Shown here: positions 17,791-29,900 of the stretch, piece by piece | Layout of the letters: each line of letters starts with the position of its first letter | Numbering within the stretch: the stretch's first letter is position 1 | Assembly (NCBI RefSeq): GCF_021602345.1 | Contig: NZ_BQID01000002.1 | Coordinates: forward strand, 1-64,000 | Reading direction: 5' to 3' | From: Pseudomonas pharyngis | Lineage (GTDB): Bacteria; Pseudomonadota; Gammaproteobacteria; Pseudomonadales; Pseudomonadaceae | DNA: 64,000 bases | Program-made: the position numbers and the translations under genes | Notes under the pieces: model-generated | What the model was told of the DNA's origin: nothing | The model's input: the letters and a program-made list of their open reading frames with translations, nothing else | Database searches by the model: none

Positions 17791-17810
17791 GCTCGCGCAG
17801 TCGTAACAGA

Positions 17811-17847
17811 AATGGCGGCAACCTTCGGGTTGCCGCCATTTTTTTTG
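17811..17847 (+). terminator. Rho-independent terminator after the DING-like gene
   Basis: AATGGCGGCAACC, loop TTCG, GGTTGCCGCCATT, then TTTTTTT: a 13-bp stem with a stable tetraloop. Confidence 0.92.
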
Positions 17848-17979
17848 GCTGGATACACCTCAATCATGAAGTTTGTGTGACATCCGTTCGGTCGCGCCCC
17901 TCGCCAACTGCCTATGACGTAACAGCAGGTTTTTGCACGCCTGCGGCCTTGTGTGGCAATCAAAAAGGATCTCGTAGTG

Positions 17980-20900
17980 ATGCTCGCTCGCCCATCCCGT
18001 CGTCGTACCAGCGTTCTGTCCTCCAAACGTGAAGCCATGGAGCCGGCGCTGTGGTTGCTCAAACCGTTGGCGCACGCGGTGGCGTTGTGTCTGGTGGCGG
18101 GCAGCGCGCAGGCGCAGACGGCGTTCAGTTCGGGCTGGTTTGCTGCCAAGGGCGCGGCGCAACAGGCTGCGGCGGCGCGTCCGAGCGTGGGTGGCTTGCC
18201 TGGAATGACACCGCCGCTGGCCCAGCAGCAGAAGGCCAATGCGCAGTTGCAGCGTTCGATTCAGACCCTGAACAACACGGTCGCCGCGATTGCCGCGCAA
18301 CAGGCGGCGCAGGCGGCCGGGCGCGCCGCCGCGTTGGGCTCGGTGCAGTTTGTGCCGGACGGTCTGGGCGAAGGCGGTCTGAAAGTCGACAACAGCCTGA
18401 CCCAGGGCTGGCAGAACGCGAAGGGCCCGCAGCAGACCCAGGTCGATGGCAAGACCACAGTGACGATCGAGCAGACCGCCGACAAGGCCATTCTCAACTG
18501 GGAAACCTTCAACGTCGGTCGCAACACCACGGTCGATTTCGCGCAGCAGTCGAACTGGGCAGTGCTCAACCGGGTCAACGATCCGAACGCCCGGGCCAGC
18601 CAGATTCAAGGCCAGATCAAGGGCAACGGCACGGTGATGCTGATCAACCGCAACGGCATCGTGTTCAGCGGCAGCAGTCAGGTCAACGTGCGCAACCTGG
18701 TGGCGGCAGCGGCGAACATCACCGATATCCAGTTCCGTGATCGGGGTCTGTATTTCGACAGCACCGGCAGTCAGCCGACCTTCACCGATGCGGCCGGCAA
18801 AGTGCTGGTGGAGCGCGGTGCCTCGATTGAAACCCATAAACCGTCGGCTTCCACCGATGCCGGCGGCTATGCGCTGCTGCTCGGCAACGAAGTGCAGAAC
18901 GACGGCAGCATCAACACTGCCAAGGGCCAGGCCGTGCTGGCCGCCGGTGACCGTTTCTACATCCGCAAGGGCTCGGGCACCGAAAGCAATGCGCTGTCGA
19001 CCACATTTGGCAGCGAAGTGATTCCGGGATTCAAGGCCGGTGCGGTGGCGGGCAAGGTCAGCAACAACGGATTGATCCAGTCCGCTACGGGCGACATCAC
19101 CCTGACCGGTCATGAGGTGGTGCAAAACGGCGTATTGCTCGCCAGTACGTCAGTAGCGACGCGGGGCACGATTCACCTCACCAACCCGATCTCCGATACC
19201 AACGGCAGCGTGACGCTGGGGCAGGGCAGTGCCACGGCGATCATGCTCGACAGCAGCGACATGACCGCCCTCGACAGCCAGCATCAGGCCGCGCTGACGG
19301 GCGTCACGGCCAACAACCGGATCCGTGGCGACCAGTCGCGCATCGAGATCCAGAGCGGCGGCAGCGTCGAGTTCCAGAACGGCTCGATCACCCTGGCCAC
19401 CGGCGGGCAGGTCGCGGTCAGCGCGCAGCGCCGCAGCCTGGTGCGTGAGGGCGCGATGATCGATGTGTCCGGTGCCATCGGCGTCAAGGTGGCGATGGAA
19501 AACAACAGCATCAAGATCAACGTGCAGGGCAATGAGCAGCGTGATGCGTCGGTCAACCGCGAGAAGGGCGCGCTCAACAGCAACGACATCTGGGTCGATG
19601 TTCGCGAGCTGGTGTATGTGCCGGCCGGCACCAACGGCTATGCCACGGATCGCTGGTACACCGCCGGTGGCCTGTTGGAAGTCGGTGGTTATCTCGGCAC
19701 CCAGGGGCACAGCGTCGGCGAGTGGATGGCCCAAGGTGGCGTGGTGAATTTCGCCGGCAACGACGTGGTCACCGAAAAGGGTTCGCTGATCAACCTGTCC
19801 GGCGGCACCCTGGATGTGCAGAGCGGGCAGATCCGCCAGAGCTGGCTGCGTGGCGCAGACGGGCGCTTGTACGAAGTTTCCCGTGCACCGGGGGATCTGC
19901 TCTACACCGGGCTGTACAAAGGTTATGAAGACAACAGCGAGCGCTGGGGCCAGACCAGCTACTTCTACAACCCGCTGATCGCTCCGCGTTCGCGCTTCGA
20001 GTCGGGTTACACCGTGGGCCGGGATGCCGGGCAACTGGTGATTTCCACTGCCAGCGCCGTGCTCGACGGGCAGATGATCGGTGATGTGTACCAGGGCGAG
20101 CGGCAGAATCAGGCGCCGAAACCGGTGCTCGACGGCTATCAGCAGAGCCAGACCGCGCTGGCCCGGCGTGCGCAATTGATTGTCGGCAGTTACGACCCGA
20201 CCTTTGTCGCGGCATCGAACGGCCTGCTCTACACCCTCAATCCAATGCTTGATCAGGTGCAGATCGGTGGCACGCGCCCGGTCGCCGGCAACGATCTTGA
20301 ATTGACCGGCGCGGTGTCCGATGCCCGCAAGGGCAAGCTGTATCTCGATAACGATCAGCTCAACGGATTCCGCCTGGGTGCGCTCAAGGTTTCGGCCAAG
20401 GATCAGATCGCCGTTGACGGCGCGCTCACGGTCGATAACGGTGGCGACATCACCCTGTACGCCCCGGATGTGCAGGTCGGCGCCGACCTGACTGCTCGCG
20501 GTGGCAGCCTGCGTCTGGGCAACGTACTCAATCAGTTCAACGGCGGTACAAACACCGACACTCGCCTGGCGGCCAAAACCGACAAGGCGACACAAACCCG
20601 CATCGCCGAGGGCGTGCTTCTCGATACACGAGGCCTGTGGAGCAACCTGCGCACCAACCCGGACGATAACGCCAGCCTGGCGTATCTGAACGGTGGCCTG
20701 ATATCGGTCCGCAGCAGCGGCGATATCGACGTCGCTGCCGGCAGCCTGCTCGATGTCTCTTCCGGTGGTGCCGTGCTTGCCAATGGCAAAACCCGGGGCG
20801 GCAAGGGCGGCGACCTGACGCTGGAGTCGAGCGCTATTTCCGCGCCAGGCAAAACCCATCTGAACCTCGATGGCGAACTGCGCGGGTACGGCGTCACGGG

Positions 20901-23900
20901 CGGCGGCACCCTGACGGTGCAGGCCAACAAAATACTCGTCGGGCAAACGGATAAAGCCCTGGCGGACAACACCCTGCAACTGTCCGCGGATCTGTTCGGC
21001 AAAGGATTCTCCGCCTATAACCTGATCGGCCTGAGCGGACTCGAAGTTGCCGAAGGCACCGCAATCGACGTGACCATGCCGGTCTACCGTTTCGGCGATG
21101 CGGCACCGAACGAGATCAGCGGCGTTGATCCGCGTACGGCGCTGGAGCTGTGGACCGCGACGCTGTTCCAGGAAAACCCGACCAAGGGCGTTCTGACCCA
21201 GCGCGCCGGTGCCAGCCTGACGTTGCAAGGTGGCGCAACATTGGACGACCTGATCGATGCCGCCAACAGCACCTTGACGCTGGGCCGTGGCTCGCGCATC
21301 AGCGTCGACCCGGGACAAAGCATCAAACTGCGTGGCGCCGGGCAGATCACCGTCGATGGTGAGCTGTATGCAAGGGGGGGCACGATTGACATCCGCCAGC
21401 AACAGTTCGGCTCGATCAAGCCGGCGACGTCCATCCTGGTTGCCGATCCGAAGGCCCATGACCGTTCGATCTGGATCGGTGAACAGGCCGTGCTGGATGT
21501 ATCCGGCCAAGTCAGTACCGCAACGGACGTTCTGGGGCGCACGTATGGTCAGGTGGGCAAGGGCGGCAGCATCGTCATCGGCGGCGAGATCGACTCGAAA
21601 CTCGCCACAGCCACCGCTGCCGATGCTTACGTGATCGTACGACCAGGCGCACGGCTGGATGCCTCGGGTGCAGAGGCGTTGCTCGATATCGCCGGCCAGG
21701 GTCCGATCCGCATCGCCACTGACGGTGGTCGCATCAGCCTGAGTTCTTACAACGGTCTGTTCATCGAAGGCAGTCTGCGTGCGGTGGCGGGTGGTCTCGG
21801 GGCCGCTGGAGGACGTCTGGACATTGCCCTGGAATCACCGTTGTACGCGGACTCTGCGGACAACAAGGTGCGAGCGCCAAGGGAGATGATCATTGCTCAA
21901 GGCGCGGCTGATCAGCGATTGGGATCGAATCTGGAACCCGGCCATAGCGCTGACGGTTTGCGCTACGGGCAGGCGCGCTTGAGTGCCGATGGTTTGATGA
22001 GTGGTGGTTTCGATAACCTGAGTCTGCTCAGCAACGGTCTGCTGTCGTTCGACGGTGACGTGAATCTGCACATGAATCAGAGCCTGAGCCTGTATGCGGG
22101 CGCCTTGTCTCTGGCCGAGTCGTCGAACGATGCAACGCGTGTCAATGTCAGCGCACCCTATCTGCGCCTGTCCGGAGTCGGCACTTACTACGGCATCGTC
22201 GGTAAGGTTCGACCTCAGGCAACACTCAATCCGACGACCCGACTGTCAGAGGCCAGCTTCAACGCATCAGCGAATCTGCTGGATCTGAGCAACGGTCTGT
22301 CGTTCGGTACCCAGGGCGTGATCCGGCAAGTCAGCGGCCCTGCCGCTGAATACAGCCGACGGGCTTTTGGCGAGGTATCGCTTGATAGCAGCGGTGATCT
22401 GCGTTTCCTGGCACAGACCGATGGCGCGGAGAAGACCCGCCTGTGGACGCCGGGTGACTTGAGCCTTGGCGCTGCACAGATTTATCCCGCCAGCGGCGTC
22501 CAGGCTGAAGTGCGTGTCGGTTATCAGGGCTCGATTACGGCGCCGGCGCACACGTTGCGCATCAGCGGACGGGGTGCGGCGCCCGTTGCATTGCCGTACT
22601 CGGTGTTCGGCAAGTTGAGTCTGTATGGCGGGTACGTCGAGCAGGGAGGGGTGATTCGCGCACCGCTGGGCCTGATTTCTCTGGGTGACGATCTGTTGAC
22701 CCAGACTCGCGAGGTTCATCTGCTTCCCGGCAGCCTGACCTCGGTCAGCGCTGCCGGCCTGGTGATGCCGTATGGTGGCACCACCGATGGCATCGACTAC
22801 CTTTACAACGGCAAGTCCGTCGCCCTTGAGGGGATCACGGGCGAGAACACAGGCGTGGCAATCCGCTCGCAATTCATTGACGTACAGAGCGGCGCGGTGA
22901 TTGACCTTTCGGGCGGTGGCGATCTGCGCGGCGCCGGTTTCGTTTCCGGGCGTGGCGGCTCAACCGATGCGCGTTTCAACCCGCTGGTACGCAACGCCGC
23001 TGACGGTACATTCAGCTTGCCGGGGCTGGCAAGCAACCCGGTCTACGCCATTGTCCCGGGCAATCAGAGTATCTACGCGCCCGTGCTCGCCGAAGCCGGT
23101 GCGGTGGACCCGCGTATCGGCCAGCAAATCACGCTGGGGGCTGGTGTGCCGGGGCTGCCGGCGGGCACTTACACACTGTTGCCTTCTACTTTCGCGCTGT
23201 TGCCCGGTGCGTTCCGGGTCGAGGTCAATGGTCAGGCCGCACCAGGCACGACAACGGGCACATTGCGCAATGGTTCGTGGACCAGCAACGCACAGATGTC
23301 GATTGCCAATACCGGCCTGCGCGACAGTCTGGCCAGTCAGGTCATTCTGACTTCGGCTGATGTGTTGCGCCGTTATTCGCAGTACAACGAAACCGGATTC
23401 ACTGCATTTATCCAGAGCGATGCCGCGCGCCGTGGCGTGCCAAGGGCGCTGGCACCGATGGATGGCAAGACACTGGATTTGCGTCTGGTTGCTGGCGGCA
23501 AGCAAGACATTGCGCTTCAGTTCGCGGGTAGCGCGTTATTCGCGGCAGCCGAAAATGGCAGGGTTGGCACAGCGGTGGTACGCAGTGGCAACGCCGGCGC
23601 AGATTTTGAAATCCTGGGTGCAGGGCATGCACCCACGGAAGGTTTCAAAGGCGTCTCTCTCTATGCCGATACCCTGAACAACCTGAATGCAGGACGTCTG
23701 ACCGTCGGCGCAATGCCGAATGTGCGGTACACCGTGGAAGGTAATCTCATCAGTTTCCTGGGTGATAACTCCAGCATCGTTCTGCGCGAAGGGGCCGTAT
23801 TGTCGGCGCCGGAAGTGCTGTTGCGCACGACATCGGGCGCCGGCGGGATAACGGTCGAGGCGGGGGCGGGCATCAATACGCTGGGGCGCGGCAATGTCGC

Positions 23901-26900
23901 TTATGACTCCGCAGACGGCTATCTCTATAAACCGGGGGCCGCCAGCATGTTGTTGGTGTCCAACGGCTGGACCAATGTGCTGGCACCCGACCTCGGCAGC
24001 GGCGGCAACGTTCGTATCGGCACCTGTGCGTCTGACGCATGCAGCAATCCGGCGCTGCTTTATTCCAATGGCAGCATTACCGCCGCCACCAACGATCAGT
24101 TCGAGCTGGGTGAGACAGTACGTTTCGGTACTCGACATCTGGCGCTCGCCGTTGGCGCGGTGAATGTCGGTAATGCAGCGTCGCTGGCGGCGGCAGGCAA
24201 CCGCGTACCCAATGGCCTGGTACTGAACCCGACTGTGCTTGACCGCCTGTTACGCGGCGATACCCAGTATGGTGCGCCAGCCCTTGAAACCCTGAGCCTG
24301 ACCGCTCGCGATGCAATCAACTTCTTTGGCAGCGTGACCCTCGATACGCTGGATCCGCAGACCGGTCAGAGCAAGTTGCAGAATCTGTTACTCGTGACAC
24401 CTGCGATTTACGGCTTGGGCGATGCCAGTGATGTGGCGACCATCCGTACCAGCAATCTGATCTGGAACGGTGCCACTCAAAACCCGGGCACGGTGATCAA
24501 AGAGGGGGCCGGCACCGGAAAGGGGACGCTGGATATTCAGGCGCAACGCATCGAGTTGGGTTACGGGCCGATGCCACAGCCCAATGGTCTGGATCAGAAC
24601 AATCGTCTGGTGCTGGGTTTTGCCAACGTGAACCTGAGTGCCAGCGACCGTATCACCGCCAATCACAAGGGCAGCCTGGCGGTGTATCAGGAGCAGGGCG
24701 TTTACGACCCGGTCAAAGGCTACACCTACAGTGGCGGCAATCTGAATCTGCGCACACCGTTGCTGACCGGTGAAGCGGCATCGGTCAGTCTGCTCAAGGC
24801 CGGCAACAGCCTGACGCTCAGTGGCGCCGGGGCTGTCGGAGTGGCCAATGCCCTGGGGGCGGAGTTGAACCTCGAAGCCCGCGACATCGTGCTCGACAGC
24901 CGTATCGCATTGGCCAGCGGCAAGCTGACGGTGAAGTCCGAGGGCGATCTGACCCTGGGCAGCGGAGCCATGCTGGATATGGCCGGGCGCACCTTGCCGT
25001 TCAACGATGTCAACAAGTACAGCTGGGGCGGCGATGTTTCGCTGTACAGCGCCAACGGCAATATCCGTCAGGCCGCGGGCTCGCGCATCGATCTGTCGGC
25101 GCAGAACAATCAGGCCGGCAATCTCAGCGTCGTCGCATTGGCGGACGCAGCCGGGATGGTCGACCTGCAAGGCGAGATTGTCGGCGGCAGCAGCGGTTAC
25201 TACGACGCCGGGGGCACGTTGGTGCCGTACAAGGCCGGGGGCGTGGACATTCGCGCGCAGCGTCTGGACGGTGACGCCTCCGAGCAGTTTGCCGCGCTCA
25301 ACCAGCGCTTGAACGCCGGTCAGGTGTTCGGCAGCCGCAGCTTGCAGCTCAAGCAGGGCAACCTGGTGATCGGCGACGGTCTCAAGGCCGGTGAGGTCAA
25401 TGTGTCGGTGGACAATGGCAGCCTGATGGTGGCCGGTCTGATCGATGCCAGCGGCGAACGTGTCGGCAGCATTCGTCTGTCGGCGAAAAACGGTCTGACC
25501 CTCGCGGGTAACAGCGTGCTCGATGCCCATGGTCGCGTGCTGCGGGTGGACAGCTACGGCAAGATCATCGATGCGCCGAACCGTGCCACGGTCGAACTCG
25601 GTTCCGGCGATGGCTTGCTCACGCTGGGCAGCGGCGCGCGCATCGACCTGCGCCACGGCACCGATGCCGTGCCCGGTTTCCTCGCAGGGCAACACGATGG
25701 AATGCTGCGCGGCACGCTGGAGCTGAACGCGCCACGCCTGGGCAACAATGACATCGCCATCGACGCCAGCGGTGCGCTGACCATTCAGGGCGCGCGTTCT
25801 ATCGGGCTCAATGGCATGCGCCGTTACACCGATGCCCGTGATGGTGTCGATCAGGCCGTCAGCGGGCGGCCGTATCAGGTCATCGATCAAGCCATGCTCG
25901 ATCGCATTCACGGTGACAGCAACAACTTCATCAACGCTGCGCTGGGCAACAGTGATCTGCTGCAACGCAAACTGGCCGGGCTGAACAACGCCACCTACGC
26001 CGATGCATTCCATCTGCGACCGGGCGTGGAAATCGCCAGCAAGACTGCCGACGGTGATCTGGTGGTGGAGGGCGATCTGGACCTTTCGGGCTATCGCTAC
26101 GCCAGTCTCAATCCGCACACGCGGCTGAACCCTGCCGTTTACGGTTCAGGGGAGGCCGGCAGCCTGGTGATCCGTGCCGGCGGCAACCTCGATATTTACG
26201 GCAGCATCAACGACGGCTTCGCCCCGCCACCTGAAACCGTCGATGATGCCGGCTGGAAACTGATTGCCGGTGTGCAGCCGTTCGGCGGCGATCTGATCGT
26301 TCCGGGCACCGGTGTTTCGCTGGCCGAGGGTACGAGGTTCCCGGTAGGTGCAACGCTGAACTATGACGTGGCGATTCAGAGTGCGACCTTCGCCAGCGGT
26401 ACGTTGCTGCCAGGTCAAGTGACCCTGAAAGAGTCCTATACCTTCAGCGCCGGTACGGTGCTGGCTGGCGCGATTCACGACCAGAACGGCAATTTGCTGT
26501 ACGCCGCAGGAACATTGCTCAGCGACAGCGTGACCTTGCCAGCCACTACGCGTCTGGGTGCAGGCATTCGCCTGAACAAGGCGACCTCGCTGGACGCGAT
26601 GACCTGGCCCAAAGGAGTGCCGCTCCCCGGGACTGTCGATGCAGACACCGGCAACACTGACGGCGTTCTGTTGAGCGGTTCACTGGCCTTGTTGCGCGGG
26701 TCGCTGATTCCGTCAATGACGGACGTGAAACTGGCCGACGGTACGTCCCTGATCGAGTTGCGCCCGTTCAACGGCACGCAGCAGGGCAAGAACTGGGCAG
26801 TGGCGAGCATGTTGCCGTCGGGCAGTGCTTCGTGGTCAATGCGTGTGGTGGCCGGTGCCGATCTTGAGGCCGCCGATAACCGCATGGTCAAACCGGTGAC

Positions 26901-29900
26901 CAGCGAAGGCAATTTGCGACTGGCGGATACTCACTATGGCGTGACGGTCACTCAGGGTGCCGCGAAACTGGTCTGGGCCGTCGGCAACCAGTATGGCTTC
27001 CCCGCGTATGAGCCGATCCCCGAGGAATACCTGATTCTGTGCGAGATCGGTCCCGGCGATTGCGCGCCGATGGCACGCTGGGTCTGGGCACCGGGCAGTG
27101 GCATGGGCGCCGATTACGAGCCCGTTCCGGATGACTACCTGATCCTCTGCCAACTGATGCCGGAGTTGTGCCTGGAAAACAATCCGCAGAAATCCGCCAA
27201 GGCTCACACCCAGATGTTCAGTGTGCTGCGCACAGGGACGGGCGATCTCGACCTGATATCGGCGGGCAATCTGAGCATGGACTCACCTTTTGGTGTGTAC
27301 ACCGCAGGGACGCAGTCGGCCAATGTCGATCCGCTCTATAACCAGCCACGCGGGCACCTTTCCGATACCAACTCGGTTCTGGGCAGCACGGGGGCCGACT
27401 ACGAAAAATGGGTCAACGGTGGCACTGACAGCCTTTATCAGGCCTGGTATCCACAGCTGGGCGGCAACCTCACAATCAATGCCGGTGGATCGATTTCCGG
27501 CGATTCGGTAGGGCACAAGGAGCAAACCACGTCCGGCGGTTTCCGCGACCAAATCGCCAGCGTCGCCGTCGGCAACTGGGTGTGGCGCCAGGGGACGGGG
27601 AGTGCCGATGTTCCAACCGCCTGGTGGATCAACTTCGGCAGTTACATCACTCAGCCGATACCGAATGCAACCAGTACCGACCCATATCTGGTGGGGTTTA
27701 CCGGCTTTGGTACGCTTGGCGGCGGCAACATCAGTTTGCGCGCCGGGGCTGACGCGGGCCTGTTGAAGCCCATGGGCGATTCGCGCAATTACCTGCGCAG
27801 TCAAGGGCTGATCGTGGCAGTCGGCAGCACAGGCAGAATCGGCAGCGATGGTAGCGTGCAGATGACCGGTGGCGGTGACATGGATATCCGCATTGGCGGT
27901 CAGCTCAACCCGTCGCTGCAAGCCCGGGCGGGTGATACCGGCACGGCGCGACCATTCCACGATCTGCAAGGTGCACTGATCAACCTGCGCGGCGCGGCAC
28001 AATTGAGTGGCGGGGCTGTGGGCGGAATTGATCTGCAATACGGCGCGGCCTCGCAATTCAATGACCCGCGAGAGACGCGCGCTTTCGATCCGTTTACTTC
28101 CACGCTCAGCAAAGCTTCCGGTGGCCTGGTGTTGATTCCCGGTGACTCGGGCATGAGCCTTAGCACCCGTGGCGATCTGGTGTTGGGCGGGGCTGGGGAT
28201 CCGGGGCGAGTGAGCCTGCAGAACGCGACCCCTGTTTTCGACAGCAATGGGGACATCAATAGAGGCGGGATCCTGAGTGGTTTTTCGTTGTGGACCGACC
28301 ATACGGCAATCGACTTGTTTTCGGCGGGTGGCAATCTCACGCCCAGTACGCAGATCGCAGAGTTCGACGGTTCCAACAATCTGATCCTTGGGCGAAACAC
28401 TTCGCCTACGGACGGTCGATTCGTCTATCCCTCCATCCTTCGGGCAGTGGCGGGGCAGGGTTCCATTTATGCCGGTCCGTCTGCCGCTTTTGACGGCGGG
28501 CTTGGCAACAACCCGCTTAAAGCCTATTCGTTGCTGCTGGCGCCATCGCAGTCAGGTCAGCTGGAATTGTTGGCGGGTGATTCGATCTACGCAGGTGGCT
28601 ATGCGATCAATCAATCCGGTGCCAGTCCTTTAGCCATCGCGACACCATTCAATCCGGCGTTCAATCGCTTTGATGCCAATTCGCAAGGCACACTGGTGGC
28701 CAGCAATTACAGTCGCGACGGTGTTGTTCCGGACGGAAACACGCGTTATCCGTTGTTCGCATTCGGTCCCGACAGCTATTCGGGATTGAGCGATGTGCAG
28801 CAGCCTGCACGCTTTTATGCGTTGACCGGTGATCTGGTGGGTATACGCACCGGTGAGACCTTGAATTTCGAAACATCCAAACGTACCTGGTACGAAGCCG
28901 CGGGCCCCGTCTGGATGATCGCCGGTCGTGACATCGTCGCGTCCGGAACCAATCTTGGACAGCCAACCTCCGTGCAGCCGGAAGAGATGGGCATCAACCG
29001 TGAGAACATCACGTCCACCGGCAACCTGTTTGTCCATAACGATCCACGAGACATTTCTCGCGTTTCTGCCGGTCGCGACATTCTCTACAGCAGCTTCGAT
29101 ATCGCCGGTCCTGGTGTCCTCGATATCAATGCCGGGCGCAACATCCTCATGGAAAACCGCGCCAGCATCACCAGCCTCGGATCGCTGGTGGCAGGCGATA
29201 AGCGGCCCGGCGCCAGCGTGGTGATGCAGGCGGGCGTGGGTGCGCAAGGACCGGATTATTCGCGGTTCATCGCGCGTTATCTGAACCCGCAGAACCTTGC
29301 CGATCCGAGCGTTTCCCTCAACGGTCAACCGGGCAAAGTGGTCAAGACTTACCTCGACGAATTGCAGAGCTGGCTGACCCTCGGCTACGGCTTCAGCGGC
29401 AACGCCGAACAGGCGCAAGCCTTCTTCGCTGAATTGCCAAGCGTTGAGCAAGCGATCTTCGCCCGCCAGGTGTACTTCGCCGAATTGCGTGCTGGCGGCC
29501 TGGAATACAACGATGTCGACGGCCCGCGCAAAGGCAGTTACCTGCGTGGTCGCAACGCCATTGCTTCGCTGTTCCCGACCACCGACGTGGCCGGAAACCC
29601 GATCCGGTATGACGGCGACATCACCCTTTACGGTGGCGCCGGGGTCAAGACCCTGTTCGGTGGCGATATCCAGATGCTCACGCCGGGCGGCGGTCAGGTG
29701 TTCGGCATCGAGGGTGCCGCGCCGCCGTCCACGGCAGGGATCATCACTCAGGGTTCGGGCAACATTCAGCTTTACTCCCAAGGCAGTATTTTGCTGGGGC
29801 AGAGCCGGATCATGACCACGTTCGGCGGCTCGATTCTCGGCTGGTCTGCCGAGGGCGACATCAACGCCGGTCGCGGCTCGAAAACCACCGTGGTCTACAC

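Noticed and set aside
19150-21510. 786-codon open frame antisense to pdtA
   Set aside because: Its composition is that expected from the GC-skewed antisense frame of a repetitive gene; no domain or start signal. The same holds for 24388-26118 and 28630-30315.
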